Shown piece by piece: positions 1 through 7,251 of a DNA stretch of 45,007 nt. The translations under genes and the position numbers were made by a program. The notes under the pieces were generated by a model. The model saw only the letters and a list, made by a program, of their open reading frames with translations. It did not search any database and was not told where the DNA came from. The stretch spans positions 1-45,007 of the forward strand of contig CANMKX010000032.1 of assembly GCA_947498595.1 (NCBI GenBank), read 5' to 3'. The first letter of the stretch is position 1; every line of letters begins with the position of its first letter. Source of the DNA: an uncultured Aquimarina sp. Lineage in GTDB: Bacteria; Bacteroidota; Bacteroidia; Flavobacteriales; Flavobacteriaceae.

Positions 1-8
1 TAATTGTT

Positions 9-755
9 ATGAAACAAATGCCCGCAGTACTCAGCGAAATACATATTGCGCAAAGTCTAAAAGAACCTATTTTTAGTTTAAAAGATTTAATCGCTATAAC
101 AAGGGAAGAAACACAAAAAGTCGCTTATGAAAATTTAGCTAAAAAAGAAGGTGCTACAACCTTACCACAATTTAATGTACTACAATTTATATGGTTAGAA
201 TTGATCGCTACTTTTAAGCAATTTAAGATGGGAAATGAGCAAATAGAGGTTCTTAAAGAGCTATTGTTTGTTCCCAGAAAAGAACATCCTTCACTGGAGG
301 TACTCACTTATTATTGTATACAATCCATCGTTCATCAAATTCCTGTATACATCGTATTAGATACTTCAGGAGAACTGATGATTGTAGATCAGCATTTATA
401 CCAGCAACAGCTTCAATATCGAGAAATGGGAGGACATATTTGTATTAGATTAGATCAAATCATCTCAAAAATACTGCCTTTGGAAGTTTTCTCGATGAAA
501 GAAACGTCTATAGAAGCAACTTCTGTATTGAAATACATCGAAGATGCAATCACAGATCAAAAAACAAAGGAGGTACATATCTATCCTAAAACGGACAAAA
601 TTGTTGTAGAAACAGAAAAAAAGATTTCAAAACACCTATCTATAGAAAAGATCTTGAAGCATAAAAAAAATGGAGAACTGACTGTAAAATCACAAGGAGG
701 AAAAATCATTCAGTTGCATCAAAAAGAACGACGCCAATTCTTGCATACAAAATAA
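9..755 (+). CDS. Uncharacterised protein upstream of a recombinase
   Basis: I do not recognise this 248-residue soluble protein. Residues about 20-90 are helical and contain a stretch (FSLKDLIAITREETQK) that could be a MerR-like helix-turn-helix. The middle (about 100-150) looks like alternating strands, and the C-terminal third is very Lys-rich (KHLSIEKILKHKKNG), which suits nucleic-acid binding. There is no signal peptide or membrane segment. The stop is 7 nt before the next start, so the two genes probably form one transcript ending at the stem-loop at 1088-1115. The start lies 8 bases from the window edge, so a longer N-terminus cannot be excluded. A role in an integrated element is inferred only from the neighbouring recombinase. 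Confidence 0.6.
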   Translation: MKQMPAVLSEIHIAQSLKEPIFSLKDLIAITREETQKVAYENLAKKEGATTLPQFNVLQFIWLELIATFKQFKMGNEQIEVLKELLFVPRKEHPSLEVLTYYCIQSIVHQIPVYIVLDTSGELMIVDQHLYQQQLQYREMGGHICIRLDQIISKILPLEVFSMKETSIEATSVLKYIEDAITDQKTKEVHIYPKTDKIVVETEKKISKHLSIEKILKHKKNGELTVKSQGGKIIQLHQKERRQFLHTK

Positions 756-762
756 GCTGCCT

Positions 763-1077
763 ATGCAAGAGTATATCACCTTAAAAGAGGTAAGTGAAAT
801 ATTACAGTTTAAAGATAAAAGAAGCGTAAAAGTGTGGTGTAAAGAACATCATATTCCATTGGTATCTTGTGGGAAGCAATCTTTGGTAGATCCTTTTTTA
901 GTCCAAGTTGCTTTAGAAAAGAACTTTGTTAAACATATTAAAGCACAGTATCCTTCTGATTGGGAAACGCTTTATAATTTATACCGTACTAAAGATATTG
1001 TTGGATATCAATCCTTACTTACACATTTAGAACAACAAGAGCAATTACCTAAATACACACCAACAATCAACCCTTAA
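763..1077 (+). CDS. Small helix-turn-helix protein, excisionase-like
   Basis: This 104-residue protein begins with a compact segment (YITLKEVSEILQFKDKRSVKVWCKEHHIP, quoted here in part) that has the layout of an excisionase/MerR-type winged helix: helix, turn, recognition helix containing VKVWC, then a short wing. The rest is helical without motifs I know. It follows the previous gene by 7 nt and converges on the tyrosine recombinase across a shared stem-loop. A recombination directionality factor for that recombinase is a reasonable inference, but a simple transcriptional regulator would look the same. Confidence 0.6.
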   Translation: MQEYITLKEVSEILQFKDKRSVKVWCKEHHIPLVSCGKQSLVDPFLVQVALEKNFVKHIKAQYPSDWETLYNLYRTKDIVGYQSLLTHLEQQEQLPKYTPTINP

Positions 1078-1087
1078 AATAGTAAGA

Positions 1088-1115
1088 GCACTGAAAAGAA
1101 TTATTTTTTCAGTGC
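1088..1115. terminator. Bidirectional stem-loop terminator
   Basis: Inverted repeat GCACTGAAAA / TTTTCAGTGC with a short A/T loop, T-rich on both strands. It sits between convergent stops (1077 on + and 1139 on -), so it can serve both genes. Confidence 0.75.
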
Positions 1116-1138
1116 CCTTCAAATTATTAATGATTCTT

Positions 1139-2371
1139 TTATTTTTTAGATGTATCAGAGAAATTAAGTACCTCCTGTAAAGCCGTATCAGTGATGGAAT
1201 GATCAAAGTATTGTTGGTAATTCATTGTAATACTAATATCAGAATGACGGTAAAGTTTTTGGAGGCTACGCATCGGAATTTTGTTTCCTGCAATGGTACC
1301 AAAACTATGTCTTGAGATATGATTGCTAAGTCTTTTTTCTATACCAGCAAGTTTGCCTATTTTTCGCAAATGATAATTCAATGTTGATCGCATCTTTTTG
1401 ATTTGTTCGTTTATTGCCATTTTATCTTTTGGAGAAATTCCTTTTAAAAAAGGAAATATATAATCATTGTGATGTGTCTTTAAAGGCTTTAATTGAGTTA
1501 ATATCTCTAAAGCTTCCTGAGGAATTTTTAATGAATCTCGTTTTTCGTTTTTTCCCATCTCATAATAGAGTCGACCATCATGAATTTGATCCCATTGCAT
1601 TTTAAGTACATCGGAGATACGCATCCCTGCTAAATAGAAAGAGAAAAGAAATGATTTTTGAGCCAACCATATTTTACTCATGAAAGGAAGAGATACTTCA
1701 GCAAATCGTACCAATTCTTCTTCTACAAGTCCTATTTTAGAAGATGATTTTCCGCGTATTTTATATTTGTGTCGCCTTCCAAAAGGATAATAATCTGCCG
1801 AGACAATTTTTTGTTTAATGGCTATATTATAAATTTTACGAATAAAGGAAAGATTAGAAATAATAACATTCTTTTTATAATCTTTGGATTCTAAGTATGC
1901 TATAAAATCTTTAATGAATTTAGGATTGATTTCTTTGAAAGAAAGAGCGTCTGAGCATACAAAAGAAAGAAATAGTTTATTTTTATAAAAGCAATCATTA
2001 TAAGTGCTATATTCTTTTTTAAGAAATATTCGATCCAATTCTTCCTTGGAGATATCAAAAAAAGAAATTTCTATGCGATTGTTTTTTATACGATCGACTA
2101 AAACTTTTAAATCAAAATCAGGACGTTCTATTTTGAATTGAGTGATCAATTGTTGTGCTAAAGCATATTTTTGTTTTGCTCGTGAGTTGATACCCTCAGC
2201 ATAGGGATGTGAACGTCGTACTTCTGATTTTTTAGCATTCCAATATTTCTGATCAAGCCATTCGATATGGATATATTTAGGAGTACCGTTTTTTGTAATT
2301 CGTAACGCTAAAGAGAATTGACCTAGTTTATTCTTATTGCTTTTATACAATAGAAGTTTTAATGTTGCCAT
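1139..2371 (-). CDS. Tyrosine recombinase (site-specific integrase), Bacteroidota type
   Basis: At 410 residues it has the usual length and three-part layout of Bacteroidota mobile-element integrases. An N-terminal arm-binding domain (about 1-95, with RITKNGTPKYIHIEWLDQKYW) is followed by a SAM-like core-binding domain (about 100-200) and the catalytic domain. Catalytic residues are visible: Arg in AGMRISDVLKMQW, His-x-x-Arg in HISRHSFGTIAG, a His in YRHSDISITMNY and the nucleophile Tyr in NYQQYFD. It lacks the extra alpha-helix insertion that marks integron IntI, so it belongs with phage or conjugative-element integrases. The array genes next to it point toward its 5' end, opposite to a classical integron. 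No tRNA or obvious att repeat lies beside it. Confidence 0.93.
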   Translation of the reverse strand: MATLKLLLYKSNKNKLGQFSLALRITKNGTPKYIHIEWLDQKYWNAKKSEVRRSHPYAEGINSRAKQKYALAQQLITQFKIERPDFDLKVLVDRIKNNRIEISFFDISKEELDRIFLKKEYSTYNDCFYKNKLFLSFVCSDALSFKEINPKFIKDFIAYLESKDYKKNVIISNLSFIRKIYNIAIKQKIVSADYYPFGRRHKYKIRGKSSSKIGLVEEELVRFAEVSLPFMSKIWLAQKSFLFSFYLAGMRISDVLKMQWDQIHDGRLYYEMGKNEKRDSLKIPQEALEILTQLKPLKTHHNDYIFPFLKGISPKDKMAINEQIKKMRSTLNYHLRKIGKLAGIEKRLSNHISRHSFGTIAGNKIPMRSLQKLYRHSDISITMNYQQYFDHSITDTALQEVLNFSDTSKK

Positions 2372-2615
2372 AAAATAATTGTTGTTTGATGAATTATATC
2401 AAGGCAATCTAATATTAAATATCTATTAAAAAAATAATGCAATTCTATGCATTTTAATGAATACTATAGGAGTCACTAAACAACCATGATCCTAGTAAAC
2501 ACGCTACTTTCAATCTTTTTAAATCTATTCGAGTTTTATATCTATTCTTCAAAGTGAACAGCTAATTACTTTGGTGGGATTCTCACCCACTGGATTCATA
2601 CAGCCTCGTGGCATA
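2372..2615. other. Intergenic stretch with a short stem-loop
   Basis: No convincing gene. A 5-bp stem GTGGG (2574-2578) / CCCAC (2586-2590) with a 7-nt loop sits in a stretch whose minus strand reads AATCCAGTGGGTGAGAATCC. That wording reminds me of the 5' part of bacterial group II introns, but no reverse transcriptase or other intron domain is nearby. It could be an intron remnant or part of the adjoining cassette-type site. Confidence 0.3.
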
Positions 2616-2742
2616 CTAACGGTGAATATATGAAAAGTAGGCGATTTCGAAGCACTAAACTTTCGGTTATGCAATAAGTTTGATACGAGCCATAACTCTT
2701 AAAATTATTGTTATTCCGCCTATTTTTTATATACATTATTGG
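2616..2742 (-). repeat. Foldable cassette-type site, 'GGCG' class
   Basis: Two outer arms are near-perfect inverted copies: 2616-2643 (…GAAAAGTAGGCG) and 2717-2742 (CGCCTATTTTTTATATACAT…). Inside are further inverted pairs on the minus strand, GTTATG/CATAAC and AAACTT/AAGTTT. The site starts 8 nt after the stop of the minus-strand gene at 2751. This is the same gene-then-folded-site arrangement seen at the other array sites, but the sequence differs. I recall similar intergenic sequences from other flavobacteria but cannot check that here. Confidence 0.55.
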
Positions 2743-2750
2743 CAAATGCC

Positions 2751-3974
2751 TTACCTCCTTAATCTTTTTATTGTGTTATAAATATTTGAGTTAGATTCTT
2801 CTTTTAATAAGTTCATTTCTATTAATCTAATTTTTGCTGCTTCTTTAGATACTTTAAATTTCAAAGATAATTTTGTAAGCAATTTATCAACCAATAATTT
2901 ATTTACAGGTTGTGAGTCTAAGTAAAGATGGTTTTTATTAATATTATTTTCTCTAAAAAACTTAATTACAGTTTCAACAAAAGGTGTTTCAGGCATAAGC
3001 AATAGTTTAGCAAAAATATTGGCCTGAATTTCTAATCTTTTACTATTGTAATCTATAGTACTATTGTCAAAATAAAACAAATTTTCGTTATCTTCTCTTA
3101 AGTCAATTCTTTGTTCTAGAATTTTTTTATGTAAAACTAAGTGCCCAATTTCATGACAGAGGGTAAATCTTAATCTATTTTCGGTTAATTTTTTTTCTAT
3201 TGAAATTTTCAATGGTTCAAATTCTATTTTACCCAAAGTGTAATTATTTAGGCTTAAGAATTCAAATTTCATTTCATATTTTTCTGCTAAAAAGGATGTA
3301 AGCTTATTTAAATCAACACAGTAGTTGTTGTGTGTGTCGTGTTTTAATAATCGGCTAACAATATTATTTATTTGCTCATTTGTTAAATAAGGTACAGTAA
3401 TAAACTTATCATAATGTTTGTATAAGTCGATTGCGTTTAATTCTAATAGAAGATCTGCTATATTGTTAAAAGTCTTTCCGTTTAAAAATGCTGATAAAGG
3501 TTCATTATTATTGTCAAAGAAATCAATCTTGTTTTTATATCTTTCTTTTCGATAGTTAACCCATTCTAATTCGTTATTACTTTGAACTCTTATAAGGCCT
3601 ATTTTTTCTGCTTTAGCTATATTTATTAAACTTTTAGAAAAGCCTTTCTTAGAGACTATAAAACCTTTAGTATTGTGTTCACCTACTTGTGATAATTTTG
3701 AACCAAATTCTTCAATATCGTCAACACTTACATTTTTGTTTAAATTTTTACATTCAAATATAATTAGATGAGAATATTCTTTTGAGTTAGGTAAATAGGA
3801 TTCAATAGATACATCAAATATGATTTTACTTTTACGTTTTTCAGAGTAATAGCCTTTTTTCTGGAAAATTTGACTTGTTTTACGATTAACATAAAATTCG
3901 TCATTTTCAAGTAATTCCTTAAATATTTTGAACACTTTGTCCTCTAAAATGTCTCCTTTTTTCGTAGTATTCAA
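2751..3974 (-). CDS. Mrr-like nuclease domain fused to an ImmA/IrrE metallopeptidase
   Basis: This 407-residue protein joins two domains. Residues about 1-140 resemble the restriction-endonuclease fold of the Mrr family: a D-x-n-(E)-x-K core is seen in FDVSIESYL and LIIFECKNLNKNVSVDDIEEF, followed by the typical KGFIVSKKGFSKSLINIAK segment. Residues about 225-330 carry the zinc-protease motif of ImmA/IrrE proteins, LRFTLCHEIGHLVLHK (HExxH), with a downstream ANIFAKLLLMP helix that usually supplies the third ligand region. ImmA-type proteases cleave or inactivate phage or element repressors, and Mrr-type domains cut or sense foreign DNA. No partner repressor is adjacent. A defence or element-regulation role is inferred. 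It is the array unit closest to the recombinase. Confidence 0.8.
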   Translation of the reverse strand: MNTTKKGDILEDKVFKIFKELLENDEFYVNRKTSQIFQKKGYYSEKRKSKIIFDVSIESYLPNSKEYSHLIIFECKNLNKNVSVDDIEEFGSKLSQVGEHNTKGFIVSKKGFSKSLINIAKAEKIGLIRVQSNNELEWVNYRKERYKNKIDFFDNNNEPLSAFLNGKTFNNIADLLLELNAIDLYKHYDKFITVPYLTNEQINNIVSRLLKHDTHNNYCVDLNKLTSFLAEKYEMKFEFLSLNNYTLGKIEFEPLKISIEKKLTENRLRFTLCHEIGHLVLHKKILEQRIDLREDNENLFYFDNSTIDYNSKRLEIQANIFAKLLLMPETPFVETVIKFFRENNINKNHLYLDSQPVNKLLVDKLLTKLSLKFKVSKEAAKIRLIEMNLLKEESNSNIYNTIKRLRR

Positions 3975-4018
3975 TTAATTGTTCTTTTAAATGACCGATA
4001 ATTTTTTGAGTTTTTCCC

Positions 4019-4300
4019 AACATAAATATATAGTTACCATGGTAACTATATATCTCTTATATTTTTCTTTTATTAAAGGTAATTAAATTAATTAGTGCTC
4101 TGAAATTACTTACTAGTTCTTTTTTAATGAAGCTAATGAAATCAATCACTAACAAACATTCTTTATTAATTAATTGAATTTCTAAGTGTATATTATTTGA
4201 ATAATATACACTTAGATTAAATCTATAATGACACATCGAATATAGTCAATATTGCATTCAGATACTACTCCACTAGCAGTCCCTATGCTTAGTTATTGTG
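4019..4300 (-). repeat. Cassette-type site, palindrome class, copy 1
   Basis: 282 bp starting AACATAAATA and ending TTAGTTATTGTG. It begins with a perfect 28-bp palindrome and ends with an imperfect hairpin (GCATTC … CTATGC, 4254-4288) that is related to the hairpin of the 4751-5043 class. A second copy of equal length lies at 7593-7874 and a partial one at 11653-11784. It abuts the 3' end of the minus-strand gene at 4320. Confidence 0.65.
4026..4053. repeat. Perfect 28-bp palindrome, copy 1
   Basis: Self-complementary around CCATGG: each half reads ATATATAGTTACCA (14 bp) and its complement. The same palindrome recurs at 7600-7627 (32 bp there, 7598-7629) and 11661-11688, always preceded by CAACATAA or AACATAA. 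Confidence 0.9.
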
Positions 4301-4319
4301 TACCATTTCTATTTATTAT

Positions 4320-4715
4320 TTAACAGCCACATTTGCCATAAACTCTGTAGAGCTTTTTGTTGCCTTTCTTATCAATTATAATCAAATCTGCATTATTAGC
4401 TTCGTCTGTTTCAGTTATATTTTCAATAAATACAGTATACTTTCCATTTTTAAACACATCCCCCTCCTTTTCAAGAGATACAATTTTGCTATCAATAGAA
4501 ATCAGACAGTTTTTTCCTAAATCATCAAAATACATATATTTATCGGCTTGGTATTCTAACTTTGAATTAGCGTAAATACACGAACACCCATATAATGATT
4601 TAGGTATTTCAGATAGGTTGAAAGTTGTAATTTCTATTTTTTCATCTTTCTTCTCCTGTGAAAATACAACCCCAAAAGTTAGACTTAAAGCAAATGCAAT
4701 AATATTTTTTTTCAT
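4320..4715 (-). CDS. Small secreted Cys-containing protein, copy 1
   Basis: The 131-residue product starts with a signal peptide (MKKNIIAFALSLTFGVVFSQ, cleavage after Ser19 or Gln20). The mature part has paired cysteines: GCSCIYANSKLEYQ, a GKNCLISID strand and a C-terminal KCGC. It is probably an exported protein with a disulphide- or metal-held beta fold. I know no function. It differs from the copy at 7894-8289 at only three residues (V16F, K92E, R124K), and the flanking DNA is duplicated too. The stop is 19 nt before the site at 4019-4300, and the next site begins 36 nt upstream of the start codon. Confidence 0.8.
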   Translation of the reverse strand: MKKNIIAFALSLTFGVVFSQEKKDEKIEITTFNLSEIPKSLYGCSCIYANSKLEYQADKYMYFDDLGKNCLISIDSKIVSLEKEGDVFKNGKYTVFIENITETDEANNADLIIIDKKGNKKLYRVYGKCGC

Positions 4716-4750
4716 ATTCTTTGTTCAATTATTCATTTATTAAATCGCTT

Positions 4751-5043
4751 ACAACGGGAGTCTACACAGAAACCCTTATTCGTTATTTTATCGTTTTATA
4801 AAAGCTAAATATAGCTAATATCAAGCAGCTTTAAAATGGATTTTTTTTCTTTTAATAAAAACAACTTTATCAATATATAAATAATCTTACTACCCCTCAA
4901 GAAAAGAACTTTTATTAGTTCTAATACCTCCAAGAAAAAGCTTCGTAAAACCCATAGCCCTTAAATCGCTAGCAATACGTGGGTTTTAGTCAGCACTGCA
5001 TTCAGATACTGCTCTACGAGCAGTCCGAATGCTTAGTTATTGT
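4751..5043 (-). repeat. Cassette-type site, class 1, copy A
   Basis: Starts ACAACGGGAGTCT and ends GCTTAGTTATTGT. It contains the inverted repeat TAAAACCCA (4946-4954) / TGGGTTTTA (4980-4988) and a terminal hairpin at 4998-5032: outer GCATTC/GAATGC, inner ACTGCTC-TAC-GAGCAGT. It matches 5841-6352 (with an insertion), 8324-8616, and the first part of 9468-9556. Confidence 0.75.
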
Positions 5044-5068
5044 CAACTGTCTTTTTAATTTATTCTAT

Positions 5069-5329
5069 TTACGAAAACCAACATTCATTCATTTCGTTTA
5101 AAAAATTTATATCTGATATTGGATATTTCTCACTTACTACAGAATCTATACCGCATTTTGGACATATTGCTGTTTCATCTTTCTCGTCTAAAATCCATTC
5201 TTTAATATCTTTAGTTTCAAATTTTTCACAACAATAAAAACATCCACAAAACTCACTTTTTAATATTTCTTTTTTATGTTCTGAACAATTGTCATGAGCA
5301 ATTTTAAGATACTTAAACTCATATTTCAT
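5069..5329 (-). CDS. Small cytoplasmic zinc-ribbon protein
   Basis: Eighty-six residues with two Cys pairs suited to one zinc ribbon: CGCFYCCEKF near residues 29-34 and CPKCGIDSVV near 57-60, separated by an acidic strand (EWILDEKDETA). This pattern, with CFYC…IKEW…CPKCGIDSV, is the small 'cytoplasmic protein' family found widely in bacteria, whose role is unknown to me. Its ATG overlaps the stop of the upstream gene (ATGA, 5326-5329), so the two are translationally coupled and form a two-gene unit within the array. Confidence 0.75.
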   Translation of the reverse strand: MKYEFKYLKIAHDNCSEHKKEILKSEFCGCFYCCEKFETKDIKEWILDEKDETAICPKCGIDSVVSEKYPISDINFLNEMNECWFS

Positions 5330-5751
5330 CTTATATCTTTAAATAGTTTATTTTGTGATTCATAAGAATATCCATTTATTATCAAATTTAATTTTAAATC
5401 TTTCATTTTCAAGTTTAAATTTAATTCCTCAATTCGATGTTCATTTATTTTTCCAATTGCAAAATACCTTGCATATTTTAATCTCACTCCAGTTTTTAAT
5501 AAAATCCACAAAGGAGTATATTTCTCAGTATTTATAGTCTCTTTCCCTTTAATCAATTCAAATCTTTCAATTTCACTATATGGAATCATTAAGTATTTTC
5601 TCAAATCACCCTTACTAATTCTCATTAATAAACCTTTCTGATATTTTTCAAACGAACATCTCAAATCAATTAATTCGGGTATAACTTTCTTGTTTATTTC
5701 GCATTCTTTCAAGAAGTAATTTACATTCCCTATAGATTTAATTTTCCTCAA
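5326..5751 (-). CDS. Hypothetical protein, paired with the zinc-ribbon gene
   Basis: Not recognised. The 141-residue product is soluble, basic, and rich in short strands (YLMIPYSEIERFELIKG, LWILLKTGVRLKYARYFAIG). That could be a PH-like or split-barrel fold, with a helical C-terminus. No cysteine pattern or catalytic motif is evident. It is the first gene of a two-gene unit and overlaps the zinc-ribbon gene by 4 nt. The unit is bracketed by class 1 sites at 4751-5043 and 5841-6352. Confidence 0.65.
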   Translation of the reverse strand: MRKIKSIGNVNYFLKECEINKKVIPELIDLRCSFEKYQKGLLMRISKGDLRKYLMIPYSEIERFELIKGKETINTEKYTPLWILLKTGVRLKYARYFAIGKINEHRIEELNLNLKMKDLKLNLIINGYSYESQNKLFKDIR

Positions 5752-5840
5752 TGATAATTATTCAGGTTTCCCTAAAACTTTTTCAATTTTAATTTTATGA
5801 ATGTTATTTTCTAAAATTATCATTATTTCTTTGATTGTTG

Positions 5841-6352
5841 ACAACGGGAGTCTGCGCAGAAACCGCTGTTTGTTTACTTTATAGTTTTATAAAAGTTAAA
5901 TATAGCCAATATCAAGCAGCTTTAAAATAGATTTTTATTTATTTTGAAAGTACTCTTTTTTGATAAAAGCACTTAAAAATGATTTAAAAAGAGAAGGTTT
6001 AAAACAGTTTGTGTTTTTAATGGAAGAGCCCCTCCAAAGCATTGGATAGACCAACTAAAAAATCAAAAAATAGCTAAAAAAATTAAATGCTAAGGCATCA
6101 TAGGATACCTATGTCCAAAAATAAAGATGATATTTGAATTGTTTTGAAAGTAGATTTTTCAACAAAAAAACAGTGTTATCAATATGTAAATAATCTTACT
6201 ACCCCTCAATAAAAGAACTTTTATTAGTTCTAATACCTCCAAAAAAAAGCTTCGTAAAACCCATAGCCCTTAAATCACTAGCAATACGTGGGTTTTAGTC
6301 AACACTGCATTCAGATACTGCTCTACGAGCAGTCCGAATGCTTAGTTATTGT
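5841..6352 (-). repeat. Cassette-type site, class 1, copy B, carrying an insertion
   Basis: Same ends as copy A (ACAACGGGAGTCTGCGCAGA … GCTTAGTTATTGT) and the same terminal hairpin (6307-6341). It is interrupted after TTTAAAATAGATTTTT by about 223 bp (next entry). The minus-strand gene at 6346 uses a TAA lying within the site's conserved ACAATAAC as its stop. Confidence 0.75.
5937..6159. mobile_element. Insertion inside class 1 site B, IS-derived
   Basis: The 9-bp sequence TAGATTTTT occurs on both sides (5928-5936 and 6151-6159), as a target duplication would. The first 60 bp of the insert (TTTTGAAAGTACTCTTTTTTG…) match 9567-9625, where they form the 3' end of a transposase remnant. The remaining DNA has no open frame. 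It is probably a decayed or partial insertion sequence. Confidence 0.5.
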
Positions 6353-6735
6353 GGTGTCGTTTTTATTTTTAATTCAGTTCCAATTTCAGGTTTTACTTTC
6401 TGTTTTTTGTTTTCAGGCTTAAGTAAATACCAATAAATTCCATTTTTTCGTTTTTCCAATTCTTTTTGAATCGCAACTTCTCTATCTTCTAATGTGCTAA
6501 ATACGCTGCTTACGTGAGTATATTCAGTTTCACAGTCAAAGTATTTTTCAGAATCATTTGCGACTAGTAAAGTTCCTGATAGAACTCTTTTTTTAACAAC
6601 CCAAGATTCCTCCGTATTCATATCAGTAATTTGGGTGCCTGTCGGAATACCGTTTTCAAAATGTTGTAGTTCCGTCATTAGACCTAATCTTGAAATATTA
6701 AAACACTCAACTATAGTTACAAAACCAGGTTTCAT
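6346..6735 (-). CDS. Hypothetical protein, second gene of a two-gene unit
   Basis: Not recognised; 129 residues, soluble. The N-terminal half reads as a small beta-rich domain (MKPGFVTIVECFNISRLGLMTE, quoted in part; GTQITDMNTEESWVVKKRVLSG). The C-terminal half has a long charged helix (EDREVAIQKELEKRKNG). It follows the previous gene after 3 nt. Its last codons run into the class 1 site, which supplies the stop codon; this suggests the gene's C-terminus was set by joining to the site. Confidence 0.6.
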   Translation of the reverse strand: MKPGFVTIVECFNISRLGLMTELQHFENGIPTGTQITDMNTEESWVVKKRVLSGTLLVANDSEKYFDCETEYTHVSSVFSTLEDREVAIQKELEKRKNGIYWYLLKPENKKQKVKPEIGTELKIKTTPQ

Positions 6736-6738
6736 TTT

Positions 6739-7062
6739 TTACTCATTAATCTTTTCAAAAGCTGTAGTGAATTCTTCTTGATTGATTAAATCATTAATAA
6801 CCTTGAAAATCTCCTCACGTTTTAATCTGTCAATAAGTATTAAGTCGGTTGCAAAAAAATACTTTCCATTTAGGCATTCACCAGTTTTTTTATTCTTTTT
6901 TTTCAACCATTCAATGTTCTTATAGGTGAAAAATGTAGCAATGTACTCTTCTCCATTTTCAAATGTTACTATTACATCAGAATTATCATTCAACTCCGCT
7001 TTCCCACCTTGAATTGGACCTTTTTCTTCAGATTCAATCCAAACACTTTTAATACTATTCAT
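6739..7062 (-). CDS. Hypothetical protein, first gene of a two-gene unit
   Basis: Not recognised; 107 residues. Short beta strands dominate the first half (SVWIESEEKGPIQGGKAEL, DVIVTFENGEEYIATFFTY) and helices the second (RLKREEIFKVINDLI). No cysteine motif, signal or membrane segment beyond a single ECLNG. It sits between the class 2 site (7081-7210) upstream and the partner gene 3 nt downstream. Because both genes lie between two sites, the pair was probably acquired together. Confidence 0.6.
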   Translation of the reverse strand: MNSIKSVWIESEEKGPIQGGKAELNDNSDVIVTFENGEEYIATFFTYKNIEWLKKKNKKTGECLNGKYFFATDLILIDRLKREEIFKVINDLINQEEFTTAFEKINE

Positions 7063-7080
7063 TTTGTCTTTCTAATGCAC

Positions 7081-7210
7081 CACAACGGTCCGTATAACCG
7101 TCCGTTACGGGTTTAAAGTTAGGTTTTTCGGTTAAGCACTGTCTTTAGCAATTCCGAGTGGATTCGGACGTACTCGAATCCGCCGTAATTGCGGTTATAT
7201 ATTGTTGTGT
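7081..7210 (-). repeat. Cassette-type site, class 2, nested stems
   Basis: 130 bp that can fold as three nested stems. The outer arms are CACAAC…TATAACCG (7081-7100) and CGGTTATATATTGTTGTG (7192-7209), then GCAATT (7148-7153) / AATTGC (7187-7192), then GGATTCG (7160-7166) / CGAATCC (7175-7181). Its length and nested layout resemble integron attC sites, though the R-box consensus (GTTRRRY) is absent. It lies 42 nt downstream of the stop of the minus-strand gene at 7252. Confidence 0.65.
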
Positions 7211-7251
7211 ACTGGCTTTTTTAACCATATTGATTGCTTTAAGAGTGTGAT

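Noticed and set aside
1139..2371. Recombinase as an integron integrase (IntI) driving the array
   Set aside because: It has a Bacteroidota arm-binding plus SAM-like domain layout and no IntI-specific insertion, and the array genes point toward it instead of away.
2574..2590. T-arm of a tRNA
   Set aside because: The 5-bp stem and 7-nt loop look similar, but the loop lacks TTC and no acceptor, D or anticodon arms can be found around it.
4296..4575. Plus-strand open frames opposite the secreted-protein genes (also 7870-8149)
   Set aside because: They mirror the minus-strand genes in both copies, have no ribosome site, and lack protein-like composition; the minus frames have signal peptides and conserved changes.
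4998..5032. Class 1 hairpin as a standard intrinsic terminator
   Set aside because: No U-run follows on the coding strand and the bulges are conserved; a role in recombination is a better fit, though transcription effects are possible.
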